Origin: Phytomonas francai
Taxonomy: Eukaryota > Euglenozoa > Kinetoplastea > Trypanosomatida > Trypanosomatidae
Assembly: GCA_001766655.1 (NCBI GenBank)
Contig: MJCC01000002.1
Coordinates: 715,050-779,049 of the forward strand
DNA length: 64,000 nucleotides
Reading direction: 5' to 3'
In this document: positions 29,447-40,223 of the stretch, piece by piece
Position numbering within the stretch: position 1 is the first letter of the stretch
Layout: every line of letters starts with the position of its first letter
Program-made: the position numbers and the translations under genes
The notes under the pieces: model-generated
Told to the model about the DNA's origin: nothing
The model's input: only the letters and a program-made list of their open reading frames with translations
Database searches by the model: none

Positions 29447-30178
29447 ATGCTTAGGAATACTTTCTACAAACTTGGTCGACCCAAAGGCCCGTTGGGCCGG
29501 CGGCCTGGCAAGGAATATCGACTTACCGTTCCTTACCGTAGTGAAGTTACAATGATTCGTCTCTGCAATAAAAAACATTTTAACACCAACATTCGTGAGC
29601 TCTTTAAGAAGCCCCTCATGCAAAACAATCTCAAGGCAATCCCGCGCGATCTTGGGGACTTGCCGCGAAACTACGTGCTTAAACTACTGTACTTCCACCA
29701 GCCCATACGCCTTGTGGATTTTTGGGAGGTATGCAAGCAGCAGGATGATGTGCCTCTTGACTCTGCTAAACACCTGCGCCTTGTTTTGAAAATAGCCAAA
29801 CTTCAGAAGTGGGTTTACGCGGAGAAGAACCAGACTAACAACTTGTATTACTACTATATACACCAAAGTCGTATGCATGAGGTAAAAGATATGGTTCACG
29901 CAGATGAGGTGGTACTCAAGCGCAAGGAAGCAGAGGAAGCGGAAGCCGCGGAGCTGCAGTCACAAGAGGACCTCAAGGAAGCGACAAGGCGCATGGATGA
30001 TAACATCATCACAATGCAAAACCTCTTGGTACAGGGGATCGCTGCTATCCGGGACTTCAACCCAGACTACGTTAGGGATAAGCCGTATGTAATGGAGAAC
30101 GAGGCCATAAACTGCGCGTGGCATTGGGAAGGTCTTACTAGACGTATCCCAGCAGACAATGATTTGAAAGTGATGTAA
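29447..30178 (+). CDS. Conserved-looking protein, probable mitochondrial (ribosome-associated?) protein (243 aa)
   Basis: The frame extends upstream to 29267, but it crosses a pyrimidine tract and acceptor AG, so the start is placed at ATG 29447. The N-terminus (MLRNTFYKLGRPKGPLGRRPG) is basic with no acid, as in mitochondrial proteins. The body is basic and helical (RELFKKPLMQNNLKAIPRDLG, YVLKLLYFHQPIRLVDFWEV, LRLVLKIAKLQKWVYAEKN), followed by an acidic coiled-coil (KRKEAEEAEAAELQSQEDLKEA region) and a C-terminus containing NCAWHWEGLTRR. I do not recognise the family. The size, charge and leader suggest a kinetoplastid mitoribosomal subunit or similar, but nothing diagnostic is seen. Confidence 0.78.
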   Translation: MLRNTFYKLGRPKGPLGRRPGKEYRLTVPYRSEVTMIRLCNKKHFNTNIRELFKKPLMQNNLKAIPRDLGDLPRNYVLKLLYFHQPIRLVDFWEVCKQQDDVPLDSAKHLRLVLKIAKLQKWVYAEKNQTNNLYYYYIHQSRMHEVKDMVHADEVVLKRKEAEEAEAAELQSQEDLKEATRRMDDNIITMQNLLVQGIAAIRDFNPDYVRDKPYVMENEAINCAWHWEGLTRRIPADNDLKVM

Positions 30179-30660
30179 GCAAGATGGGCTTATAAACCAG
30201 TTACAGGAAAAGGCCAGTCGAGCCTCAAGGGGCGGGTGTGGCAACTTATACGGGTTTCGTTTCGAAAAAGTAGCGGTTTAGTGTCATCCCCCCTTGCTAA
30301 ATTAAAGAGCTCCTTTTTGTGTTTCCATAGGGAAACTTGTAGAAAAAAACAAGATTTTATCACGATACACCATATACTACCGCCGATTTCTTTTCTCTGT
30401 TATTATTGAATATGGTGAGAAAGCTTTTTGCACACAATTTTTATTTGATTCACTCACGCGCATTCGAACAGTGAAGCATAGAAATAGTAAAAATGTCCAA
30501 CCAAAAGCTTCCGAAAACCTATTAAGTGATTTTTCTGGATGTTCTTTATTGCTTTCATCTACGCAGACAAAACAGTTTTTTAAAATTCACCCATAACGAG
30601 AAAGGTGGAATACACTTGTTATCATTGAATAAATATATTTATATATCTAACATCGATACG
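30179..30660 (+). other. Intergenic/UTR spacer
   Basis: No gene seen. The stretch is AT-rich; several AG dinucleotides follow pyrimidine-rich patches near 30310 and 30530-30560. Confidence 0.6.
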
Positions 30661-31311
30661 ATGGACGGTTTCCATGGCATGATGGAAACATCTGGAGCAG
30701 AGTGTGTGTCTTCTGTACCAGCTTCATTCACAGAGAGTCCATTTGGCGTGGTGATCCCCGGCCGCCCGGTTTGGCTGGCATTTCAGGCCTTAGACGCAAC
30801 TCATTGGATTGCACCTCTCGGTGATGCCCCCAAATCGTTTGTTGTGTTCCTTACACAAAGCGTTCCTCTGCCAGATGGGTGCAGCATCGAGGTTTACCTC
30901 GCACGCGAGATGGATCCTAACAGCGGGTTTGTGTATGTTGCGGCTCTTACTGCACAGAGCCCAAGTGCACTTATTCAAACTCCAAATACCCTTCTTGATG
31001 TTGACCAGCCTGTGCGTATCGTCCTTGGGCTTGCGTTGGGGACTGAGGAGAGTGCTCAGAACTTATCCCAGAGTGTAACACCGCAGCTAGAGGAGGCACA
31101 GATGACTACCAAGATTATCTTAGCAGAGCGTATTCTTCAGGATTTGTGCAACTTCACATTGAGCTACGCACGCAGCATAAAGCCTGGAGAGTTATTCACT
31201 CAGTCCATGACTATTGAAGAGGAGTACGTAGTAATGCCTGCATCTTTTGTGACAAGATGGAGGCAACGAGTAATGACGAAACTAAAAAAAGATGCAAGTT
31301 TTTGGAATTAA
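30661..31311 (+). CDS. Hikeshi / OPI10-family protein
   Basis: The start is ATG 30661, the first ATG in a frame that continues upstream without one. The 216-residue product is close to human Hikeshi (197). The N-terminal half shows the family pattern: FGVVIPGRPVWLAFQAL, WIAPLGDAPKSFVVFLTQSVPLPDGCSIEVYL and FVYVAALTAQSPSALIQTP. These correspond to the Hikeshi 'FG.ivaGR..........hivvFl.g..pfp.g....vy......f...G.l.n.kPSaifk' signature. The C-terminus (SFVTRWRQRVMTKLKKDASFW) matches the conserved 'W...f.rrl..np.FW' ending. Hikeshi carries ATP-bound Hsp70 into the nucleus during heat stress through FG nucleoporins. The role here is inferred from the family. Confidence 0.85.
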   Translation: MDGFHGMMETSGAECVSSVPASFTESPFGVVIPGRPVWLAFQALDATHWIAPLGDAPKSFVVFLTQSVPLPDGCSIEVYLAREMDPNSGFVYVAALTAQSPSALIQTPNTLLDVDQPVRIVLGLALGTEESAQNLSQSVTPQLEEAQMTTKIILAERILQDLCNFTLSYARSIKPGELFTQSMTIEEEYVVMPASFVTRWRQRVMTKLKKDASFWN

Positions 31312-31841
31312 GGGGAAAAATCACCAAGGGGTAAGAATATGAGTGCTCCTACTTTTTACTATACTGAATTTCCTTCCAGGTGTTTTTTCCCGATATTTTC
31401 TATTTAAAGATATTCCTTCTCATTTAAGGTGTAACAAAATGTGGGAGGGGGTGGGGATCTATTAGTTACTATCTGTTCACTCATGTGGCGGTTAAATCAT
31501 CTATTATTTTATTTCATGTTTTTTTCGCTCTTGTTTGATCAAGTTGTTTCGTGTTTCTACGAAAAAGGAAAAAAGGAATAATGATCCAGAATAAATAGAG
31601 TTAGTTTTCCTTTTTATCCTACATATAGCCCTACTTTCTTACACACCATCTGATTAAAAGGATTTTTTCCTTATTCATGAAGGAGTGAGGACATACACTA
31701 TTTTATCTATTGCTTTTCGGCACTCAAGGAAATGATTTGCGCATCCTATACTTTCTAGAAAAGCAATATAATTATGTATTTATTAAATATTTCTTCTCTT
31801 ACTTTTACCATTTCTTAGCATTTTTTAAGACTGCACTATCT

Positions 31842-31869
31842 TATATATATATATATATATATATATATT
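31842..31869 (+). repeat. (TA)n microsatellite
   Basis: About 14 TA units in the spacer downstream of the Hikeshi gene. Confidence 0.85.
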
Positions 31870-32515
31870 ACATACGCGTATAAGGAAAAATTGCATGTTG
31901 TTGAAAAATACAGATCTGTAGAAACGAAATACGAGTGCTAATATATAAATTTATATTCTTATGTTTTAGTCCGTGCATTTACCTTTACGAGTGTTATTTT
32001 TTCCGTACCTTTTCTAGAATTTTCATACCATTCTTTTTATTTCCATGCAAAATATAATCGGTTTCTATTGTTTCAAAATGGAGAGGGGGAAGAGGGAATA
32101 AATTATTGGTTGATATGACTTTATTTATCAGCATATTAAAGGATCTTATGTTTTTTTTATCATCTATTTTTTAACGACTGAATTCTTGCAGAGTCAATTT
32201 GAGTTTTCCCTTCTTTTTATCCCATTCACACAAAAATACATAAAGTTATGATAATACACGTATATGTATGTGTGCACTCATTCCAGATGAACTGTGTGAG
32301 GTTGTTTCCTTTCCGTTTACTTGTATTGACTTCATATTTCTCAAATATATATAGAAATCAGGGCTCTGTCTTCGTTTCACCACGTTTAGATTTCACTATG
32401 TGTTTCGATCAAATACACATTTTACTCTATTATTTTATGATATTTTATTGTTCTTTTTCATTCATCAAAAAAAGATTTTATTTTTAGAGGAGACAATTCT
32501 TGCATACATACACTT

Positions 32516-32547
32516 ATTATATATATATACATATATATATATATATA
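32516..32547 (+). repeat. Imperfect (TA)n microsatellite
   Basis: TA units interrupted by one C, about 115 bases upstream of the first MGxxPS-family gene. Confidence 0.8.
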
Positions 32548-32662
32548 AGGTTGCATATATCTAAAAGGTCTAAGCGATTTTATACTAAAATTTGAACAAT
32601 AAAAAAGTTGAAATTATAAGTCATAATAAAGAATAGCGTACTGCCTTTTTTCAAGCTTTTCT

Positions 32663-35600
32663 ATGGGTGGATTTCCTTCTCATGACGCCCCAGGCTTCCT
32701 GTTTACAACATCAGTTCAGCACGCCAAAAATGGTGGGACAACAGAGTTATGCCTGGTGCCTTTGCTAAGGCGGTATTTCAATGACAATAACAGGCGTTTG
32801 AAGGATGTCGTCATAGAAAATTATCTTAAGGCTCCTCCGCGCGCGACCCATTTGGTTTCTCAGGTAATGCAGGAATCAATGAATAACACCAACCACCCGA
32901 TGAGCCTTAACAGTAATAATACAAATGCAAGCTCTGGGGTAACTTCGGACCTAGGGACACCACCCGCTTCGCCCCACCTGTTGGGCGCGACATCTCAGCA
33001 TGCTGTTAATATGACTGAAATTAGTGGTGGCAGTTTTAGGAGTTTTGAGATTGGCCATGGTAATGAGAATGCGGCCTATAGTGATGAGGCACAAACCAAG
33101 TTGCGTGCTATGAATGCATACAAGAAGATGGAGCATTTTTTGGGTGAGATTGAGGCCTCTTTCTTTACAAATACTCGTATCATTTACCAAAGTCTTGATG
33201 CCGCGAAGGAGAAAGTCGCCGCCATTCAGGCAGTTCGTGACTCTAAAAAGCGTGCTGAAAATGAGGATTTTCTGGATGCAGCAACTGTTCAACACTCTAA
33301 GACGGTCAACATGACTGAGGTCAGTGGCCAAGATCAGCAAGCCATGAGTTTATCTGAATCTAAGTCTGCCACACCGGCAACCGCGAAAGTGAGCACTTCC
33401 ACTCTCAAGATGGCAGCCCCATGGTACCCCTCTAAGGATCTTAAAATCCCTGAGCAATTTGATGAAGGTACTCCACCCCCAAATATCACAGATCCTAGCC
33501 TCAACCCTTTGTCTGGTTTCAGTAGCACTGGAAGAACGTTTGGCATCCCGCAGGCGCAGTTTGACCCGAATCAAACACCCATTATACGACCTGTCCCCTG
33601 TGCCATCTGTATTGTTGAACCTGAGGGCGGAGGTCGCAGCAAGTCATACGGAAATAACGATGCCAGTGGTGTCCAAAACACCCCGAACGCAGCAGGTGCG
33701 TTTCCTCAGGCTATGAACGGTGCCAAGGCCATTGAATGGGTCAATTTGCAAGGGAGGAGACTCCATTGTATTGGCTATTTGTCCTGCTTTAATTTAGAAT
33801 CTGCGGATGAGGTGGTTTACCAGCAACAGCGCGCCAATTCCTCGTCGAATAACACGAACGCAGCAGCAGGTAGTGCAGGGGCACGCAGACAAACCAAGGT
33901 TAAAACTTCCTCGCCGGTACCGCCGCCCGATCCGTTCCCATCGAGTACCTTGCTAGGGACGTCTGCGTCTGTGTCTCATAAGATTCCACGCCTAGGCACC
34001 TGCTCTGATGAGGGCTGTGACGTCTACCTCGAAATCATACTAGAAAATGAGGAGGAATTTCGCTTTTTGCTTGAGCCTATTATTTTCCTTGCCAGCATGT
34101 CCTTCCGCTCCCAATTTATGACGTGCAGCATGTGGCAGAAGCCACTCTTTAGTAAGGAAGTCGAGGAAGCTTACTACAATTATCTGCAGCTCCTTAATGT
34201 GCATATTTTACTGTCCCCAGAACGCTATCACCAGCTCAAGATATTTTACGAACAGTTTCCCTTAATTGAGTACATTGAAAAACTTGGCTTTAACGACAGA
34301 CCGGCTGCCGCGGCCACCGGTAAAAATCCGAATAGTGGCAAAGACAGCGGTGCAGGTGCTGCACCCGCTGACGAGACAGTTGACACATGTGAGAGCTCAC
34401 GAAATTCATTGAATGTAGAGTTTTCGGGCGAAGGGGTGGATGCTGACTCGAAGATTGTTATAAATAGCAGTGGCACCGGAGTGGGAGCTGGCTCCAGTAG
34501 CGCATCCGCGCTTCGCCGTTCCCGCCGTGGGCGGAGGCGGGGTGGGAAAAAGTTGCGCACGACACGTGAACAGGATGATATCTATCGCCAGACCACTTGC
34601 CGCATGCCAAGTTTTTCGTTCTTCGAACTCCACACGGGTAAGTATGGTGTGGAAGTCGTCTTTGAGGGTGGAGTCCTCGCACGTTTTATGAAGTACGTGA
34701 CTGAAACCGCGGCATTTGAGACGGTGAAGGGCAACTACGTCCGCTGTGACCTTGGCCCCCTCATGAAAGAGCGCCGCCACCTGCTTCAGTCTTACCGCGA
34801 GGCATTGCAGGAGTACTTGGACCAGAACGAAGAGAATGAACGTCTCTTTGGCAGTGAGTTGATTAGCGCGGCAATACAGACCTGGCTGAAGCGTGGTGCG
34901 GCCATGGAAGAGCAGAACAAGCGGGCCCTTCAAAATGCACAGGCAGCGGCGGCAGAAGCACAACCGATAGGTGGTGCAAACAACCCCCATGGAGTTAACC
35001 CAGCAACAGCAGCAACCCTAATGCAAGCTGGTTTGTTCCCTCCAATGTTTTCGACGCAGTTGGGAGGAAGCAGTATTCCGGTCATACAAGGTACCAATCC
35101 ACCATCTATGCCCTTAATGTACAACCCCGGGATGGGATACATGCCCCTCCCACATGGGATGTGTGTACAACAAACACCTCTGTCACATTCGAATAATGTT
35201 TTTACTCCACTCAATATACAGTTTCAGTTGGTGATGCCCAATTCTGCTGGGCAGGGCTACACGTGCGCGACGCCGTCGCAGTTGGGAATGATGTACCCCA
35301 ATCAGGCACCTCCATTTAATTTTGTCAATCAAGCTCCGCCACCACCGCCCCCTCATCATCGTCACCAGAAACAGGTACCTCCACAGCAGCAGCAGCAGCA
35401 GCAGCAGCAACAACACCTGATGCTCCCATCAAATGCTTCTACATACGGTGGAGTCTCTTACCAGTATGTTATGGGTACAAATGGACAACTGATAGCCGTA
35501 CCCGTTGCGACGACTCCCGCGCATGCGGATGCCATGCTTTACAATCAATTTGCTACTCAACAGTCCTTTTCCAACGTGCTAACGGCTCAACAGCAGCAGC

Positions 35601-36415
35601 AGCAGCAGTTTCAGCAGCAGCAGCAGCAGCTTCAGCAGCAGCAGCAGCAGCAGCTTCAGCAGCAGCAGCAGCAGCTTCAGCAGCAACAGCAACAGCATCA
35701 TCTTGTTTCTGTAACCATTGGTATGAACGGCAGCGACAATAGCATGTACACAACACAGCCTGAAGCTTTGTCTGGGGCGGTCAACGCAGCCAGCACCATG
35801 CTGGCCACGCATTCTGCTAGTATGGCGCCTCAAAATCACCTTACAAACAGTGATACAGTTTCCAAACAGGAGCCACAGGCGGTCACATCTGCGACCATGA
35901 AGGCTACCTCAGGTGCTTCTAATATCACTGCTCTTCTGCAACAAGCTGCAACAGAAAACAGAAATAATTCCCAAGGGACCAATGCTCTGTCGATGGAGTT
36001 TGGCGCCGGCCAGGCACCGATAAACTTTCTCATGGAGGCACCTTCCTTGAGTGCTAATGAAAACAAGAATGCACTTTCTCAGCCTGGGGCGAAACCGTTC
36101 AGTGAAGAGGAATCAAGGAAAGCCCAGGACCCTCTCGCAAGGTTCGCGGCCAGCTGCATGGTAGGTTCGGATTCGGGTTCATCGGGGCACTGGCTTATGC
36201 ACCACAGCAATTATTCAGATGACTACAATCCACCCCTCTTCAATTATGGGGATACCGACACTGATGATACGGAGTTTGCGCTCGCTGCCGCTGCGGCGGC
36301 TATAAAAGGCCTACAATCTAACACATACAAAGTCTCTCAAACCCAGAAAGCTAATGATGACGACGATGATGATGTTAACCTCTGCAACCCAAGTCAGTTT
36401 TTCTTTGATAATTAA
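32663..36415 (+). CDS. MGxxPS-family paralogue 1: predicted N-myristoylated protein with polyQ tail (1250 aa)
   Basis: I do not recognise this family; it is the first of three tandem paralogues. The N-terminus MGGFPS fits N-myristoylation (Gly2, Ser6), and the next 40 residues end in LVPLLRRYFNDNNRRLKD, nearly identical to paralogue 2. Shared blocks: a helical segment at about 155-190 (MEHFLGEIEASFFTNTRI); IIRPVPCAICIVEPEGG at about 306 with LHCIGYLSC near 362; EFRFLLEPIIFLASMSFRSQF near 463; YHQLKIFYEQFPLIEYIEKL near 515; and FELHTGKYGVEVVFEGGVLARFMKYV followed by a long helix at about 654-740. A lysine/arginine cluster (RRSRRGRRRGGKK) lies near 620. From about 770 the tail is rich in Pro, Asn, Met, Gln and Ala with two polyglutamine tracts, and ends acidic. 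No transmembrane segment is seen, so membrane attachment by the lipid is inferred. Confidence 0.9.
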   Translation: MGGFPSHDAPGFLFTTSVQHAKNGGTTELCLVPLLRRYFNDNNRRLKDVVIENYLKAPPRATHLVSQVMQESMNNTNHPMSLNSNNTNASSGVTSDLGTPPASPHLLGATSQHAVNMTEISGGSFRSFEIGHGNENAAYSDEAQTKLRAMNAYKKMEHFLGEIEASFFTNTRIIYQSLDAAKEKVAAIQAVRDSKKRAENEDFLDAATVQHSKTVNMTEVSGQDQQAMSLSESKSATPATAKVSTSTLKMAAPWYPSKDLKIPEQFDEGTPPPNITDPSLNPLSGFSSTGRTFGIPQAQFDPNQTPIIRPVPCAICIVEPEGGGRSKSYGNNDASGVQNTPNAAGAFPQAMNGAKAIEWVNLQGRRLHCIGYLSCFNLESADEVVYQQQRANSSSNNTNAAAGSAGARRQTKVKTSSPVPPPDPFPSSTLLGTSASVSHKIPRLGTCSDEGCDVYLEIILENEEEFRFLLEPIIFLASMSFRSQFMTCSMWQKPLFSKEVEEAYYNYLQLLNVHILLSPERYHQLKIFYEQFPLIEYIEKLGFNDRPAAAATGKNPNSGKDSGAGAAPADETVDTCESSRNSLNVEFSGEGVDADSKIVINSSGTGVGAGSSSASALRRSRRGRRRGGKKLRTTREQDDIYRQTTCRMPSFSFFELHTGKYGVEVVFEGGVLARFMKYVTETAAFETVKGNYVRCDLGPLMKERRHLLQSYREALQEYLDQNEENERLFGSELISAAIQTWLKRGAAMEEQNKRALQNAQAAAAEAQPIGGANNPHGVNPATAATLMQAGLFPPMFSTQLGGSSIPVIQGTNPPSMPLMYNPGMGYMPLPHGMCVQQTPLSHSNNVFTPLNIQFQLVMPNSAGQGYTCATPSQLGMMYPNQAPPFNFVNQAPPPPPPHHRHQKQVPPQQQQQQQQQQHLMLPSNASTYGGVSYQYVMGTNGQLIAVPVATTPAHADAMLYNQFATQQSFSNVLTAQQQQQQQFQQQQQQLQQQQQQQLQQQQQQLQQQQQQHHLVSVTIGMNGSDNSMYTTQPEALSGAVNAASTMLATHSASMAPQNHLTNSDTVSKQEPQAVTSATMKATSGASNITALLQQAATENRNNSQGTNALSMEFGAGQAPINFLMEAPSLSANENKNALSQPGAKPFSEEESRKAQDPLARFAASCMVGSDSGSSGHWLMHHSNYSDDYNPPLFNYGDTDTDDTEFALAAAAAAIKGLQSNTYKVSQTQKANDDDDDDVNLCNPSQFFFDN
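35384..35413 (+). repeat. CAG/CAA repeat encoding Gln10
   Basis: Ten consecutive Gln codons, mostly CAG, in the tail of paralogue 1. Confidence 0.9.
35588..35695 (+). repeat. CAG-rich repeat encoding about 36 Gln-dominated codons
   Basis: Gln runs are broken by single Phe or Leu codons (TTT/CTT) at intervals of six to eight codons, showing a higher-order unit of CTTCAG followed by five to seven CAG. Absent from the other two paralogues. Confidence 0.9.
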
Positions 36416-38617
36416 AGCCTAACAGCGATTACTTGAAGAGCAAAAAAAGAGGTGAAGAATGGGTACGAATACTCTATAAACAGAAGTAGAAGCTTTTAAT
36501 TAATAATAATAGTAATAAAAGTAATATACACGTATGTATTTCAATAAAAGAAATGAGAAAAGTGTCTTGGTTGTATTTAATTAATATATTTCTCGATGCA
36601 GAATAATCTCCACTTGTGCGTTAATTAGTCTAGAATGATTCTCCTTTAGAAGCTTCCTTTTTCCGATAGTGTTCGTGCTTTTTTGTTATTTATCCGAGTT
36701 TTTTTATTTTCTATATTGCCCTTTGTAATATAAATTCACATTTGCTTGACTATTGCATTGCATGGACTAGTGATTCGGCACATAAAGTTAAAAGGTAGGG
36801 CTAACACTCTAAAAGGCGCGCGATGGCGAAACCATACTTTTCTCACTATGTGCATATATAGCTTACGTAATCTTTGCAAATTGATCAGCCTGAACGTTCT
36901 GATAGGAGGCCTCTTTTTTACTCTAAAAAAGAAATTGAGTGGGAGCTCCTGAATTCTCAATGGTTGAAGATCTATAAGGATTTTTCTTTTTTCATTTTAA
37001 TGGTATAGCATTTTTGGTAGTAGCTGTAGTGTGTTTATTTGCCTCTAACGGAGTGTTAGAGAGAATATAACAGATTTGTACGTTTATAGAAATGCCGTAA
37101 AACGCATTCTCTTAATTTAAAAACGTCAAACAAGGGGGAGGCGAGGGAGGATAAAAAATTATAAAAATCTGCAAAATGTGCTTTTCACACTAAATTTTCA
37201 ATTAAATGTTTAATAGTTGTTTTACTATGCTTATTCTTTATAAAATAAATATGTATGTAATATGGAGAAAAGTTTGTGGCTATCGATATGAGGTAGATAT
37301 TATGCTTCAGGTTTATTCTTTTCTACGTCCTTGAAGAATAACAACCGCATAATAATAAAGAGGCAGAATGACTAGAAGATGAAAATAATCAAAATGATTG
37401 TGGATAGTTATCCATTTCCTTATTGTAATTTCTAGCTTGAAATTATGGTTACATATTATAAAAAATAAAAAGGACGCACCCAGAGATGAGACGTACCGAT
37501 TTGACTTGTTTTATACTATTTTTTTTTTCGTGTCGGTTCGCATAAATTTTCGCCGTTTCTAAGTTGCTTTATTTCTACACGCTGACTACATATGGAATTC
37601 TACTAGTGCAAGGCTATGGAATTCAGGTTCTTCCCAATTACTGTTTTCTAACTCTTCTTATTAATAGTTGGACGATGCGTTTTTAATATAAACTTATATT
37701 TTCTCTCACTTTTGCTGATTTTGTTGTATCTCGGATTATTTTATATTGCGTTCCCATTGCTATGCACCTATCGTCGCCTGGGGAAGGGCATGCTAAATGA
37801 GTACAAATAGCAATAGTGTTGCAAATTTACATTTTCTTAAAAACTGATCGATTCCTTTTCTCTTAAAACAAGGCGGAGTTTCACTTCTCCCCTTTCCTTT
37901 TTTTCACCATTCCTTTCTTTTTCAGAAAGCGAGAGGAGAACATTTATTCATAACGAGCATAAACTAATCTCCCTCCTTTTTTTGTTGAACATTTACCCTT
38001 TTGTTCGCCCAAGCCCCGGAAAATCTATGGTGAACAGTTAAAGCGTGTTATGGATATCTTTCCATGGGATCTCAAACAGTTTTCTAGCGAAAACTATTTT
38101 TAAAACCCCTATTTGAATCTTTGTTTATTCTTTGTTATTCTCAAGCAAAAAAAGTGTGTGTATGATCCCTAAGTTTTTTCCCCCATATTCACCTTCTATG
38201 AAGTCAGACTGTAATTGCTTAAAGCTCATTTCCCCCTTTATGGGCTTGCACTAACTTTTTGATTTGTTCAGGGGTAAATTAGTACTTTTCGTTCTTTCAC
38301 TTTTTCTCTTATATTAAAACATTGTGAATCAGTTTGGAGTTAGAATTTTGGTATTGATGTATAAATAAAGTGAGTTTGCAGATAATGACAAAAAAAAAAG
38401 AAACTATATTATAGATAATATATTTGTTGCGTAAGGTTCCCTTTGCAAGAAGGTTTTAGAGCTCATCGCATACTAAATGTATGAGGACGAATTCCAATAG
38501 TATTTTTCAATTCCATCCTTTCTTTTTTTCTTTCACTACTTCGTTCTTCTTTTTACTATCTGGGTTAGCCATAAAAAACGATAAATAGGTACAATTGAAT
38601 CTCTCCAAAATAAAAAT

Positions 38618-38637
38618 TATATATATATATATATATG
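38618..38637 (+). repeat. (TA)n microsatellite
   Basis: About 10 TA units in the long spacer between paralogues 1 and 2. Confidence 0.8.
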
Positions 38638-40167
38638 CATAAGAATAATCATAATTTCTTTTTGATATATACATAAAGTTTGCGTCTTTTTTTTCTTGAT
38701 ATATAGCCCCTCCAAAAGATCTCTTTTGTCTTTAAATAATTCTCTATTCCCCTTAATTCTTTGTCCTTGTGCCCCCAAAAGTGAATTCTGAAGGAATTGA
38801 TATAGACACATATATATATACATAGTTTCTATCAGTACATTTTCTTCAGTAAAGATAAACATATTTTTTATCCCTCTTTCCTTACTTTTAAATATTAGTC
38901 AGCGCCAGAGGGTAAATTTTCATAAGTTAAAACGAGCCTCTTGTAAACAAATACGCAGAGACAAATATATATCTATATATCTACATCTATATATAATACT
39001 AAGGTATAGGCAAAAACGTATAGCAAATAGTCCTATACAGTGAATTTCCAGGTAGCGCCTTGTTTTGTGCTTCTTCCGTTTCTACAATAGATTGCCAAGT
39101 TTCAGTAGGCAGGAGCTCACCAGAAAATATTAAAGGTATCCTGTAAGATTTTTTCCAAGAAGACATATTAACACACATACACGAAAATCGCTTTCTGCTT
39201 CTTGCTAGTTTTTTTTGTTAAAATCAATTATTTTCTGATTTTGTTTTATTCATATAAAATCATTTTTTTTTACAGCCTTTTAATCCTCTAGAAGAAAGGG
39301 AAATTTCTACATTTTGTCTGGGCCCTTCTTTTAAAACAAAGAGAGGGGTATAGGTTGTTGTTTTTTAAGGAGCGAAGGGTGACAATCATATAAAACACAT
39401 TTTTGGTATATCTCAGGACATATTATCAGACAAGCTGACGGAAAGTAGAAAGCCTCTATTTTAAGACACACAAAAAAGCAAATAAGTTGCAATATTAAGG
39501 TGTTTGGTCTTAGGCATTGCTAAATATCAGCATTCCATTTTGTGGACTTTTTTCAGCATATAAAAGTTATATTAATCTAACTACTTCTCTCTAGCTTCAA
39601 GGAAAACTATTACAGCTCCATAATAAAAAATCTAAAGCGGGAAAATAAATCATTTTTTTTTAGAATTTTAGATTGTTCTTCCTTAATTTATTTTCCTATT
39701 GGTTTCTATAATATAAATAAAATAACTGCACAAAAACATTCGAGGGAGATCTACTACTCTTATTTTTACTCAAATTTCCCCTAATTTCATTTTATAAGCG
39801 ACCTGATTTCTTTAATAGGTTGTTGTTATTATCAAAATAATTCTTTTCGTTTGATCGTAGTGTATTTCGAGGTGTGAGCTGTGCGAGGCTTTTTCTACGA
39901 TTTATTCTTATTTTTTCTTGCTTTTGTTTTGAAAAAAATTATTGTCTCTTATAGCTTCAAAAGTCGGAAATTGATTGTGTTTGTCTTAGCACAAATTTAC
40001 AAAAGTTTTGCGTGATATTTTGGAAAAAGTCCGAAAGGGAAAGTACTTATACGAGTCAAAGTACTATAGGGATTCAAAGAATAGCTTAGCGGATAGTAGC
40101 TGGGAAAGCGAGGCAGAGGTAAACCATCTCGGTGATATCTTTACTCTATTACGTACTTCTATTTTAG

Positions 40168-40203
40168 GCTGTTTGTTTTGTTCAATTTCCTTTACTGCTT
40201 GAG
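40168..40203 (+). promoter_or_regulatory. Polypyrimidine tract and spliced-leader acceptor AG
   Basis: A TTTGTTTTGTTCAATTTCCTTT-type tract ends in TTGAG at 40199-40203, with the ATG 20 bases further on. It supports the start of paralogue 2 at 40224. Confidence 0.55.
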
Positions 40204-40223
40204 GTGTTACATACATACAAACA

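Larger units (their letters stand above)
31312..32662 (+). other. Intergenic spacer with TA repeats
   Basis: No gene supported in 1.35 kb. It is very AT-rich with two TA microsatellites and many T-runs. A frame at 32248-32487 lacks conserved content. The tract TTTTTTCAAG ends at 32655, 7 bases before the next start. Confidence 0.7.
36416..40223 (+). other. Long AT-rich intergenic spacer (3.8 kb)
   Basis: No gene supported. A short frame on both strands near 36740-36960 and one near 40008-40202 have no ATG or recognisable content. The region has many T- and A-runs, a short TA tract at 38618-38637, and no tRNA-like sequence that I could see. The last 60 bases contain the trans-splice signal of paralogue 2. 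Much of it is presumably the 3' UTR of paralogue 1. Confidence 0.65.

Noticed and set aside
34406..34990. 194-codon antisense ORF in paralogue 1
   Set aside because: It overlaps the conserved block shared with the paralogues on the sense strand; no acceptor or conserved content.
40008..40202. 64-codon frame just upstream of paralogue 2
   Set aside because: No ATG at its start, and it runs through the polypyrimidine tract that serves paralogue 2.
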